This document shows, piece by piece, positions 9,794 through 17,440 of a stretch of 64,000 nt of DNA (its first letter is position 1; every line of letters begins with the position of its first letter). The DNA comes from Levilactobacillus brevis (lineage in GTDB: Bacteria > Bacillota > Bacilli > Lactobacillales > Lactobacillaceae). Below the pieces are notes generated by a model that was not told the DNA's origin, searched no databases, and worked only from the letters and a program-made list of their open reading frames with translations. The position numbers and the translations under genes were made by a program. Location: contig CP032931.1 in assembly GCA_003666485.1 (NCBI GenBank), forward strand, positions 186,001-250,000, read 5' to 3'.

Positions 9794-9824
9794 GACGGAC
9801 CACAGATCATAGGAGGGTCAACGG

Positions 9825-10154
9825 ATGATATTGGATGAAGAAAAACAGTTAACGCCGGCGGAATCTCAAGTCATGAAGGCACTGGAAATGGTCATTGATC
9901 CGGAACTGGGCATTGACCTGGTCAATTTGGGCTTGATCTACGACGTAACGGTGACGGGCGATACTTGTCGGGTCGATATGACGCTGACTACCATGGGTTG
10001 TCCGCTGACACACGTCTTGGACGAGGCTATCAAGCAAGTGGTCACGGCCGTTGAAGGCGTGGAACACTGCGAGATCAACCTGGTCTGGGAACCGGCGTGG
10101 GACATGGCCAAGATGACCCGCTACGCCAAAGTCGCTTTAGGTATTCACGAATAA
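9825..10154 (+). CDS. SufT/MIP18-like metal-sulfur cluster assembly factor (DUF59)
   Basis: 109 residues of the DUF59 fold, with DPELGIDLVNLGLIYDV (about 27-43) and the conserved Cys in TTMGCPLTHVL. SufT-type proteins help maturation of Fe-S proteins under high Fe-S demand. RBS AGGAGG precedes the ATG. It follows sufB by 31 bp and is probably in the suf transcript. The exact role is inferred from family and context. Confidence 0.88.
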   Translation: MILDEEKQLTPAESQVMKALEMVIDPELGIDLVNLGLIYDVTVTGDTCRVDMTLTTMGCPLTHVLDEAIKQVVTAVEGVEHCEINLVWEPAWDMAKMTRYAKVALGIHE

Positions 10155-10165
10155 GGGTGAGGTAA

Positions 10166-11059
10166 ATGAATATTGGCATCTTTGTGGCTCGCCGCAAGGC
10201 CCTCAAGATTTCCCAAGTCAAGCTGTGTACGGGAATCTGCACGCAGGCGACGCTCAGTAAATTTGAAAATAATAACCGCGTTCCGTCGTTGACGATTCTG
10301 AGCAAACTCTGTGTGCGGTTGGGGTTAACGGTGGATGATCTGTACCAGGAAAGCGCGGAGACGGCGGTTCAGCTGCGTCACGACCTGGATAACATCGAAA
10401 AGGAACTGATGATGGAAAACTACCAGGCTGTCTTAAAGCAGCTGGCTAAAATCAAGATCAACCAAATCGATGAGATCAACGTGAAGATGCAGTTCTGTTA
10501 CCTGCGCGGTTGCGTGAACGCCCTCGTCAATCAGCAACCTGACAAGATTCTCTTTGACTTCGCGCAGATCTTAAATGATTTAGACGAACGACACCAAACG
10601 ATTTTTACCCAGCTGGCTTTTCTGGGGTCGGGCATCATGTACGCTCGGCACCAAGAGACACAGCAGGCAGAGTTCTACTTTGAAAAGGTCTATCAACACA
10701 TCAAGGCCTACCACCCAGACGACCATCTGGATGAGCCCAATCAATACTACTTGCGCATGCTGACACTGATCTTCTTCACCGCCGAATTCTATGCGGGTCA
10801 GGAGAAATACCGGCTGAGCAATCAGCTGGTCGATACCGGTGTGCAGCTGTGTTCGGATGAACGGGTGACCTATTACCTGCCACGGTTGAAATTTCTAGCG
10901 ACGCAAAATGCGGTCAATCAAGGGAAACAACCAGCGACGATTCAACGGCTGATGGATGAGACGTTGGCCTTTACCCGTATCAATCAAAATGAAGTCATTG
11001 AGGTGAAGCTGGCGGCGTTGAAGTGCCAGTATAACCGGCAGGTGGCGGAAAATAAGTGA
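10166..11059 (+). CDS. XRE-family regulator with TPR-like C-terminal domain (Rgg/PlcR-like)
   Basis: 297 residues: an N-terminal helix-turn-helix (about 8-60, GICTQATLSKFENNNRVPS) and an all-helical C-terminal region typical of Rgg/PlcR-type regulators, which often bind small peptides. It starts 11 bp after the SufT-like gene and is followed by terminators, so it may be the last suf-operon gene. No short peptide pheromone gene was seen next to it. Its target is unknown; autoregulation or control of suf is possible. Confidence 0.75.
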   Translation: MNIGIFVARRKALKISQVKLCTGICTQATLSKFENNNRVPSLTILSKLCVRLGLTVDDLYQESAETAVQLRHDLDNIEKELMMENYQAVLKQLAKIKINQIDEINVKMQFCYLRGCVNALVNQQPDKILFDFAQILNDLDERHQTIFTQLAFLGSGIMYARHQETQQAEFYFEKVYQHIKAYHPDDHLDEPNQYYLRMLTLIFFTAEFYAGQEKYRLSNQLVDTGVQLCSDERVTYYLPRLKFLATQNAVNQGKQPATIQRLMDETLAFTRINQNEVIEVKLAALKCQYNRQVAENK

Positions 11060-11090
11060 AGCAATCAAGTGTGGGCGATTGCTACGAAGA

Positions 11091-11122
11091 AAGCGTGCTT
11101 GCTGTTGGCGGCGCGCTTTTTT
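11091..11122 (+). terminator. Rho-independent terminator after the suf-linked regulator
   Basis: Stem AAGCGTGC / GCGCGCTT (one wobble pair) followed by a T6 run, 32 bp after the regulator's stop codon. Confidence 0.7.
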
Positions 11123-11169
11123 GTTGGAACGATGTCATTAATTAGTTAAGAATGACAACTAACCAGAAG

Positions 11170-11199
11170 GTGGGTGTTTGCACAAACCGCCCACTTTTT
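11170..11199 (+). terminator. Second terminator-like hairpin
   Basis: Arms GTGGGTGTTTG and AAACCGCCCAC with a short loop and T5 tail. It may back up the preceding terminator. Confidence 0.5.
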
Positions 11200-11229
11200 A
11201 TGTGCAACGGCACAAGAAACGCCAATAAC

Positions 11230-11260
11230 TGTAACCGCTTTAATGACGATATGGTATACT
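11230..11260 (+). promoter_or_regulatory. Extended -10 promoter with upstream cre-like site for the nre-like genes
   Basis: TGGTATACT (TATACT at 11255-11260) has the TGn extension of strong Gram-positive promoters; no good -35 is visible. TGTAACCGCTTTAA just upstream partly fits a cre box. Confidence 0.5.
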
Positions 11261-11364
11261 ACAGGGATAGGAAGGTAGGCCGCTAAACGGTTATGACCAT
11301 TGTTGATTAACGGCAATCTACATATTTTAAGTAGTCAACCAGAAATAGGACAGGAGGATGGGCT

Positions 11365-12414
11365 TTGAATGAGAACGAGAAGTGGATCACGCGTTACTTT
11401 GAAAATGCCCCCGTTGCCATTATTTTATTCCGAGAAGATGAGATGTTAGCGTGTAATCAGGCAGCGCGGTGTTTGAAAGCACAGTTGAACTTTGATCCGC
11501 ATTACTTATATGAAATTGCGCAAGCGGCAGTCGACCGGCAAGGACAGCCTGTAACGGATTGCCCGACCTGTGAAGTTGTCAAGCAGATGCACGAAGTAGT
11601 GGTCCCGGTCTTGGCCGAAGAAGATGATTCGGTCGATGCGGGGTATTTGATGTTTTATAAAGCGCTGGACACAGCGGCGCACATCACTTCCTTAACGTTA
11701 AAGAGTTGTAGTTCAGTCAATCGGGGCTTGCGGTTGGCGCAACACGACGAGATCAATCGCGTCGTCGTACGGGCCAACGAGGCCGACCGTCATCAAATCT
11801 CGGCGGACTTGCACGACAATATTGCCCAAGGGTTGTACTTTGCGACGACCGGGGTCAAACGCTTGGCGAGTGGTGAATTGAGTGCTACTGAGCGGGCTGA
11901 TCAAGCGGCGGCCATTACGCAGCAGTTGCAGGCCACTTTGGCGGAGGTCAAGAACATGGCGCTGACGGTACGGCCGTCCGTCATGGATGACTTCGGCTTG
12001 TTCGCGGCATTGCGGGCACTGGCGACGCGGCTACAAGCCACCACTGGCATTCAAATTTCGGTGAGTGGCAACGCGGCCCCAGAAAAGTTGTCTAGCGCGA
12101 TTCAAAGTGCGATGTATCGGGTGGCACAAGAGGCCATCAATAACGCCTTGAAACATGCTAATGCCCAAGAAATTATGATTTTATTGGTCGAGCACCATCA
12201 CTTCATAACGCTACAGATCATTGATGATGGGGATGGCTTTGACGTCAGTCAACACACGCAGTTCAACGGCCATTCGCTTGGTCTGAGTGACATGCGTGAC
12301 CGCATCAGAGCGCTCAATGGGGTCTTTACGTTAAATTCGCAACCGGGAGCGGGTACTACCGTGCAGGTCAAGTTCCCCGTTTGCACGAGTAAGGGGAGCC
12401 TACAAAATGTATAA
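11365..12414 (+). CDS. NreB-like sensor histidine kinase (PAS + HisKA_3)
   Basis: 349 residues, no membrane segment, so cytoplasmic. An N-terminal PAS-like domain (FENAPVAIILF) carries four Cys at about 30, 36, 66 and 69, the last two in DCPTC. Then come the HisKA_3 phospho-acceptor motif with H150 (ISADLHDNIAQGL) and an HATPase_c domain (NNALKHAN, DDGDGFD). Length and layout match staphylococcal NreB, whose PAS domain binds an oxygen-labile [4Fe-4S] cluster through four Cys. The spacing differs here (Cx5C, long gap, Cx2C), so oxygen sensing is a hypothesis. The regulator gene overlaps its end by 8 bp. Confidence 0.82.
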   Translation: MNENEKWITRYFENAPVAIILFREDEMLACNQAARCLKAQLNFDPHYLYEIAQAAVDRQGQPVTDCPTCEVVKQMHEVVVPVLAEEDDSVDAGYLMFYKALDTAAHITSLTLKSCSSVNRGLRLAQHDEINRVVVRANEADRHQISADLHDNIAQGLYFATTGVKRLASGELSATERADQAAAITQQLQATLAEVKNMALTVRPSVMDDFGLFAALRALATRLQATTGIQISVSGNAAPEKLSSAIQSAMYRVAQEAINNALKHANAQEIMILLVEHHHFITLQIIDDGDGFDVSQHTQFNGHSLGLSDMRDRIRALNGVFTLNSQPGAGTTVQVKFPVCTSKGSLQNV

Positions 12415-13060
12415 AGTCTTAGTAGCGGATGACCACGCCATCGTGCGTGAAGGGTTGAAGAATATTATTGACCAACAGGCGGATTATCAGGTGGTTGCGG
12501 AGGCCGCAAATGGTAACGATACGTTTGCTCGGGCTGGTCAGGGTGATATTGATATTATTATCATGGACCTGAGTATGCCGCCGGGCGAAAGCGGACTGGT
12601 CACGACTAAACGAATCCACAATCAGTATCCCAAGATCTGGATCTTGATCCTGTCGATGCATGGTGAGGAAGATTATGTCGATCAAGCCATTAAGAATGGG
12701 GCGGCGGGCTATGTTTTGAAGAGCTCGCCAGATGCGGAAATCATTAATGCCATCACGACCATCGTTACTGGCCGACATTACGTGGACGAGAACGTGATCC
12801 TGTTGAAGTCAGACATTGAGAATATCTTGTCTGACGTGGACAAGACGAACCTGTGGGGACACAGCCCGCTATCCAAACGGGAGCGGGAGGTCATGCCCCT
12901 GGTGGCGCTGGGGTATTCCAATAAGGAAGTCGCGGCCAAGCTCAACATCACCACGAAGACGGTTGAGGCCCATAAGGCCAGCATTATGCGCAAATTGGAA
13001 CTGAATTCTCACGTGGATCTGGTACGGTATGCAATTCATCATAAGCTAATTGAATTTTAG
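12407..13060 (+). CDS. NreC-like response regulator (NarL/FixJ type)
   Basis: 217 residues: receiver domain with acidic pocket ADDH and phospho-acceptor D54 in IIMDLSMPPGESGL, and a LuxR-type HTH (LSKREREVMPLVALGYSNKEVA, TTKTVEAHKASIMRKL). MDLSMPPGESGL and the ending are strikingly like S. carnosus NreC (from memory). Overlaps the kinase gene, so they form a pair. No nitrate reductase or NreA gene is in the window, so the target genes are unknown; the nearby suf and hrt operons are candidates by position only. Confidence 0.85.
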   Translation: MYKVLVADDHAIVREGLKNIIDQQADYQVVAEAANGNDTFARAGQGDIDIIIMDLSMPPGESGLVTTKRIHNQYPKIWILILSMHGEEDYVDQAIKNGAAGYVLKSSPDAEIINAITTIVTGRHYVDENVILLKSDIENILSDVDKTNLWGHSPLSKREREVMPLVALGYSNKEVAAKLNITTKTVEAHKASIMRKLELNSHVDLVRYAIHHKLIEF

Positions 13061-13067
13061 AGACACG

Positions 13068-13100
13068 ACAGCGTCCGGGAGAGATTCCCAGACGCTGTTT
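13068..13100 (+). terminator. Rho-independent terminator of the nre-like operon
   Basis: Stem ACAGCGTCcGGGA / TCCCaGACGCTGT with a short T-run, 8 bp after the response-regulator stop. The rest of 13101-13308 shows only a further inverted repeat (GAACC..CAGCTG/CAGCTG..GGTTC, 13121-13161) and no gene. Confidence 0.75.
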
Positions 13101-13308
13101 GAGCAAGATAAGCAAGCCAGCAAGTGAACCCAGCTGCTAGGGGTGAGAACAGCTGGTTGGTTCAGTATACCAGACTGTCAACCGTTTGTGGGGTGCGTTA
13201 ACTAGTAACCTGGTTGGGGGTTAATTGGTCTCTGGGGTTAGCGATTTGACGAAAAGGGGCTTGATTACCTGGCGTTCCTAGCGTGAATAGCCATAAAAAT
13301 GGCAATAA

Positions 13309-13344
13309 AAAATGATGGCGGCCGTTAAAAGTCGTCATCATTTT
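13309..13344. terminator. Bidirectional terminator-like hairpin, mainly for the minus-strand secreted protein gene
   Basis: Arms AAAATGATGGCG and CGTCATCATTTT; the minus strand has a T-run. It lies just past the stop of the gene at 13350-14159. Confidence 0.65.
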
Positions 13345-13349
13345 GTTAA

Positions 13350-14159
13350 TTAGCTCATATATAACGTATATTGTAAATGAGGCGTGCCGGCAGTCAGACT
13401 GCCGCTCAGCTTCACGTCCAGGAGGTACGTTTTGGCGTGATGAGCGTCCAGAGCCTGCTCAATCGTTTGGACCAGTTGGACACCCAATTGACCCTTCCCC
13501 GTGGTCTCTAAGGTTGCGTCGCCCTTCTTCGGATCGATCAATTTGGCCAGGTGTAAGACGTTGTCCTGGCTGGCATCCGAGATGGTCGTAGGGTCGAGAC
13601 CCTTGATGCGGACCAGGTTGATGACAGCGGCGTAAGACATTTGTGCCGGTGTCAGGTCGTTGGACCGGTAGTAGTCGAACATCATGGCCAACTGGTTATT
13701 GTAGTCGTAGCCATCTTTTTGGAGCTTAGTGATCATGAAGTTTTTCAACGTTCTGTCATCGCCGTTGGTCAATTGCGACGACAATTTTAGCCCATCAGTT
13801 GTGAGTTGTTGGCGCCGGTAAGTCCCGGATTGTAAGAAGCCGTGCCAGACCCAACCAGCCGTTCGCTTATTCTTGCTGACCACGTAATAGTAGCGGGCCT
13901 TATGGGTGCCGTGAATGAACAGCGCCGTTTGTTTGACGACCCAGGTCGTGTGCGGATAATTCTTGAGATTATGTAGCTTGCGTGAGTGCGACCAGTTCCA
14001 AATGGTATGTGATTGGCTGTTCTTGTTGTGGTAGTACATCGGACCGGTCTGAAACGTGATGTGGTCGGCCATCGTGTAGCGACTGGCGTGTGCCGTGGCT
14101 GGTAAAATAAGACCGCAAAACAGTGTGGCGGCCGTGATGGTAACAATCTTTTTAATCAT
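13350..14159 (-). CDS. Secreted protein of unknown function
   Basis: 269 residues with a clear signal peptide (MIKKIVTITAATLF, hydrophobic core, cleavage likely after THA/AHA-S near residue 25). The first mature half is Trp/His/Tyr-rich with a GW- or SH3-like feel (RYYYVVSKNKRTAGWVWHGF); the second half is helical and polar. Such exported proteins are common on lactobacillus surfaces, but no family was recognised. It stands alone, divergent from a TPP riboswitch, with its own terminator. Confidence 0.75.
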   Translation of the reverse strand: MIKKIVTITAATLFCGLILPATAHASRYTMADHITFQTGPMYYHNKNSQSHTIWNWSHSRKLHNLKNYPHTTWVVKQTALFIHGTHKARYYYVVSKNKRTAGWVWHGFLQSGTYRRQQLTTDGLKLSSQLTNGDDRTLKNFMITKLQKDGYDYNNQLAMMFDYYRSNDLTPAQMSYAAVINLVRIKGLDPTTISDASQDNVLHLAKLIDPKKGDATLETTGKGQLGVQLVQTIEQALDAHHAKTYLLDVKLSGSLTAGTPHLQYTLYMS

Positions 14160-14294
14160 CGAATCCCCTCCGCCACTTAGTATACCAGACCGAAAACAAT
14201 TCGGCGGAATAATCGCATAAACTGCGAATCAGTACAGCATATTATGAGTTGCAATTGCCGGCCAGACCCGGTATAGTTGGGCACAACTAAAAAA

Positions 14295-14380
14295 GACACT
14301 AGGGGTGCCAGTGTGGCTGAGATGGACCAAGTCCAATCCCTTCGAACCTGTTGAGTTCATACTCGCGTAGGAAAGTGGTC
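14295..14380 (+). promoter_or_regulatory. TPP riboswitch aptamer (THI box)
   Basis: Conserved TPP-aptamer elements are visible in order: AGGGGTGCC (14301-14309), GGCTGAGAT (14315-14323), CCTTCGAACCTG and GCGTAGGAAAGTGG near the 3' end. It precedes a thiamine-precursor transporter gene. A hairpin with AAAG-CCGT / ACGG...CTTTTTT at about 14392-14432 is the likely expression-platform terminator. Confidence 0.93.
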
Positions 14381-14391
14381 GGTCTACTGGG

Positions 14392-14432
14392 TCATCAGGA
14401 AAGCCGTCGTCGTGGGGAACGGGGACTTTTTT
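14392..14432 (+). terminator. Candidate riboswitch terminator
   Basis: AAAGCCGT pairs with ACGG and CTTT across a GGA bulge, followed by T6. Position between the TPP aptamer and thiW suggests transcription attenuation when TPP is bound. Confidence 0.5.
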
Positions 14433-14460
14433 GGTAAATCTAAGTAGGGATGTGGGTATT

Positions 14461-14970
14461 ATGTCGAAGAAAGTCTATCCGATGACGCTGACCGCCATGT
14501 TGGTGGCCTTAGCGGTAATCGGTGGGAGTGCCTTTTCATTTGCCATTGGGGTGGCCAAAGTCGCGCCAGTGCAACACTTGATCGATGTCGTAAGCGGGGT
14601 CTTACTGGGACCGTGGTGGGCCTTGGCCCAGGCCTTCTTGACCTCGGTGATTCGTAATATCATGGGAACCGGGACCGTTTTGGCCTTTCCGGGTAGTATG
14701 ATTGGGGCCTTTTTAAGTGGCTGGCTGTTCCAGCGAACAGGTAAGTTACTGGCCGCTGCGCTGGGTGAGCTGGTGGGGTCTGGCATCTTAGGGGCCTTTG
14801 TAGCCTATCCCGTGGCGGCTTGGCTGATGGGGACAACGGGGGCAATCTGGTTGTTCCTGCCGAGCTTCTTTATGAGTGCGCTGGTCGGCGTGATTATCGG
14901 CTACGCGTTACTGAAGGCCATGTGGCCAACCGTAATCGCACCGCGGTTGCACAAATTGCAGGGCAAATAA
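14461..14970 (+). CDS. thiW: ECF transporter S component for a thiamine precursor, ThiW
   Basis: Substrate-binding membrane subunit of an ECF-type importer, thought to take up the thiazole precursor of thiamine. About 169 residues, with five or six hydrophobic segments and the conserved VAPVQHLIDVVSGVLLGPWWAL region. ATG at 14461 has AGGGA about ten bases upstream. The TPP riboswitch directly upstream supports the role. The shared ECF module (EcfA/EcfT) is not in the window. Confidence 0.9.
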   Translation: MSKKVYPMTLTAMLVALAVIGGSAFSFAIGVAKVAPVQHLIDVVSGVLLGPWWALAQAFLTSVIRNIMGTGTVLAFPGSMIGAFLSGWLFQRTGKLLAAALGELVGSGILGAFVAYPVAAWLMGTTGAIWLFLPSFFMSALVGVIIGYALLKAMWPTVIAPRLHKLQGK

Positions 14971-15021
14971 AAACGCGTGCGTAGCGGCGATTGCCGTTAC
15001 GTACACGTAGGATGCTCTCGT

Positions 15022-15486
15022 TTATTTTGCCAATAGATGCGCGCTCATCTTGGTCTGAAACTGTAATTGATAGGACTTACCAGCTTGCGCGATGAAGCGG
15101 TGACCAGCTCGTTTAGTCCCATATTTTTGTAGCGTGACGGTTTTTCCGGTCCGCTGCAGCTTGGTGTAAGACCAGGTCTTGTCCAATCGATCATAGGCTC
15201 GCAGCCGATATTGCTTCCCGGTTTTCCGGTAGGCTAAGCGATTGCCGCCATAGTCGTGATTGCCGTAGTCGTACATGACGTACAGCCACTTGGGCGTGAG
15301 AATCATGGCGTTATTCGTGACGGTCGTGTCGTGGCCCTTTCGTTGGACCCGCGGCTTGGCGTACCACACGCCGCGCATGACTTTAGGCGTCCCCGTGGTC
15401 CATTTCGCTGCCTGCGCCGTGGTGGTGCCGCTGACGCCGATGGCCAGACCTAAAGCCAGGATGGTACCTGTTAGTAATTTGTGCAA
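15022..15486 (-). CDS. Small secreted protein, lactobacillus-type
   Basis: About 154 residues from a TTG start at 15486, chosen because GGAGGGG precedes it by a normal distance. Signal peptide (LLTGTILALGLAIGVSG, cleavage near AQA-A), then a basic, Tyr-rich domain beginning TPKVMRGVWYAKPRV. The P-x-x-(M/L)RG-x-WY pattern is shared with the frameshifted secreted gene at 31337-31851 (TPTELRGTWYQYQG), so the two belong to one family. Function unknown. Confidence 0.7.
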   Translation of the reverse strand: MHKLLTGTILALGLAIGVSGTTTAQAAKWTTGTPKVMRGVWYAKPRVQRKGHDTTVTNNAMILTPKWLYVMYDYGNHDYGGNRLAYRKTGKQYRLRAYDRLDKTWSYTKLQRTGKTVTLQKYGTKRAGHRFIAQAGKSYQLQFQTKMSAHLLAK

Positions 15487-15605
15487 ATTAATCCCCTCCG
15501 ATAGTGCCAGTATATCAAATTTTTCACGTAACCGGTACCATCGACGAATGGTGGTAGCCATTTTCTAGCAAAAGTTCTAAACTTTTGTTAGGAGGGATTT
15601 GCGAA

Positions 15606-16790
15606 GTGAAAGAGCAAGCAACATTATCCAAGAAAACCATTTTATTGATGGCGGTGGTGACCGGGGTCATCGTCGCCAATCTGAACTTTATTCAACCGAT
15701 TGAAAACCTGATTGCCGCAGACTTTAATTTGTCTAAGGCCGTCGTTGGGATGCTGGCGATGGTCACACAACTGGGTTATGCATTTGGTCTGTTACTGATT
15801 GTCCCCTTGGGAGATATTTTTGACCGCTATCATCTGATTCAGTTCATGATGGTACTGTCGATTGGATCCTTATTACTGGCCCATTGGGCGCCGAACGCCG
15901 GCATCTTTGCCGTGGCGACGGCGCTGGTGGGGATCACCTCGGTGGCACCACAGATCATCATCCCCTATGCCGGGTATTTAGCCCCTGGCCTGCAGCGGGG
16001 CAAGGTGCTGGGCATCGTGCTCAGTGGGCTACTGACGGGGATCTTGTTGTCACGGTCCTTCAGTGGTTTACTAGGGAGCATCATGCCGTGGCAAGACATT
16101 TACTTGGTTGCAGCGGCCATCGACCTGATCTTCCTGATCGTCGTTCACTTTCAATTACCCCATGACGAACGAGGTCATCAGGATTTGAAATACTGGCCGG
16201 TCATTCGGACGCTCCCCAAGTTATTCGCGACCCAGCGGCCTTTACGTGGGGCAGCCATCAACGGCTTTTGCATGTTTGGCATGTCCAACGTGCTCTGGTC
16301 CACGTTAGCCTTTTACTTGGCGGCACAATACCATCTAGGTAGTAACGTTGCCGGGTTGCTGGGACTATTGGGTATCGCCGGCGTTTTGGCGGCTCCCGTG
16401 ATTGGGACCATGGTCGATCAACGCTCCCCACGGTTGACGGTGGGGCTGGGGATGCTCTTTTCCGGTGTCGCCTTCGTGATCTTTTGGCTGATTGGCCACT
16501 GGATTGGCGGTCTGATCATCGGCATCGTCTTGCTGGACCTGGGAACCCAATTCAGTCAAGTCTCCTGCCAAGCCATCGTCCAATCCTTGAATCGCCAGCA
16601 GAGTAGCCGTAACAACTCTGTCTTCATGTTCAGCTACTTTTTAGGTGGGTCCATTGGCACGTTGTCGGCCACCTGGGCGTGGAGTCACGCCGGTTGGCTA
16701 GGCGTCTGTGGCGTTGCGGTCGTCTTCTTACTTATCGCGATTGCCGGCCACCTGATCATCGGTGAACCGAAACACTTAGCTACTGATTGA
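15606..16790 (+). CDS. MFS transporter (drug/proton antiporter type)
   Basis: About 394 residues with some twelve hydrophobic segments. The loop after helix 2 reads VPLGDIFDRYHLI, the MFS motif A variant (G-D-x-x-D-R). GTG at 15606 follows GGAGGG by nine bases and is preferred to the TTG at 15585. Resembles efflux-type MFS pumps; substrate unknown. A short terminator separates it from the haem operon downstream. Confidence 0.82.
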   Translation: MKEQATLSKKTILLMAVVTGVIVANLNFIQPIENLIAADFNLSKAVVGMLAMVTQLGYAFGLLLIVPLGDIFDRYHLIQFMMVLSIGSLLLAHWAPNAGIFAVATALVGITSVAPQIIIPYAGYLAPGLQRGKVLGIVLSGLLTGILLSRSFSGLLGSIMPWQDIYLVAAAIDLIFLIVVHFQLPHDERGHQDLKYWPVIRTLPKLFATQRPLRGAAINGFCMFGMSNVLWSTLAFYLAAQYHLGSNVAGLLGLLGIAGVLAAPVIGTMVDQRSPRLTVGLGMLFSGVAFVIFWLIGHWIGGLIIGIVLLDLGTQFSQVSCQAIVQSLNRQQSSRNNSVFMFSYFLGGSIGTLSATWAWSHAGWLGVCGVAVVFLLIAIAGHLIIGEPKHLATD

Positions 16791-16795
16791 ACGAA

Positions 16796-16822
16796 ACTCG
16801 TCGCATAGTCGGCGGGTTTTTC
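16796..16822 (+). terminator. Rho-independent terminator
   Basis: ACTCGTCG / CGGCGGGT stem with wobble pairs and a T5 tail just after the MFS gene. Confidence 0.65.
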
Positions 16823-16835
16823 TTTTGAGTAAAAG

Positions 16836-16895
16836 TTGACACGGTGTCACCCACGTGCTAAACTACAGGCATCGATTAAAGTGACACCGTGTCAC
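16836..16895 (+). promoter_or_regulatory. hrt promoter with two palindromic HrtR-type operators
   Basis: Promoter TTGACA (16836-16841), 17-bp spacer, TAAACT (16859-16864). Operator 1 TGACACGGTGTCA (16837-16849) overlaps the -35; operator 2 GTGACACCGTGTCAC (16881-16895) lies downstream of the start site. Both match the core TGACAC-N-GTGTCA of the palindrome bound by Lactococcus HrtR. The TetR encoded next probably represses its own operon here until haem is bound. Confidence 0.85.
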
Positions 16896-16922
16896 TCTCG
16901 GAACGAAAAGGAGCGAAAACCC

Positions 16923-17438
16923 ATGCCAACCCAGACATTTGACCATTTAAATGCAGAGAAAAAAGACCGCGTGATGGCGGCCCTACTACAAGAATTTTCA
17001 GCACACAGCCTAGCCGACGCCCAGGTGGCGCGAATCGTTTCAGCCGCTGGCATTGCCCGTGGCGCGTTTTATAAATATTTTGCTGACCTAACGGATGCCT
17101 ACCAAACACTGTATCGCGTGGCTATGGCCGCCGTTCATCAAGGCGTGCCGACCGCACCCCAGGGGCCGTTTGACCCGCAGCGCTACTACCAAGCGGTGAC
17201 GGCATTTCTGACGCACTTCACTGGTAGCCAATACGATGAGCTCATTCAACGCCACTACGGGGAGAACGAAAGCCTTTTACCGGCGCGGCCCGTCCCGACG
17301 GACTTACCCGCCGCGGACTGGGCGGCCATGATCCTCAGTCACGCCACGATTAAGGCCGTGATGTTGCGGCCAGATACGCAAGCGGCCGAACTGGCCCGGT
17401 TCCAGCAGGCACTGCAACTATTGGCGAAGGAGGCCTGA
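16923..17438 (+). CDS. hrtR: TetR-family regulator, probable haem sensor HrtR
   Basis: 171 residues: N-terminal TetR HTH (VARIVSAAGIARGAFYKYFADLTDAY) and a helical ligand domain. ATG at 16923 has AAAGGAG upstream; the longer frame from 16836 would run through the promoter and operators and is rejected. Immediately followed by an FtsX-like permease and an ABC ATPase, the same gene order as lactococcal hrtR-hrtB-hrtA, and preceded by HrtR-type palindromes. Identity as a haem sensor is inferred from operator and order. Confidence 0.8.
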   Translation: MPTQTFDHLNAEKKDRVMAALLQEFSAHSLADAQVARIVSAAGIARGAFYKYFADLTDAYQTLYRVAMAAVHQGVPTAPQGPFDPQRYYQAVTAFLTHFTGSQYDELIQRHYGENESLLPARPVPTDLPAADWAAMILSHATIKAVMLRPDTQAAELARFQQALQLLAKEA

Positions 17439-17440
17439 AC

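Noticed and set aside
16836-16922. Longer start for the TetR gene of the hrt operon
   Set aside because: The extension would translate the promoter and both operators and has no ribosome site; ATG 16923 has AAAGGAG upstream.
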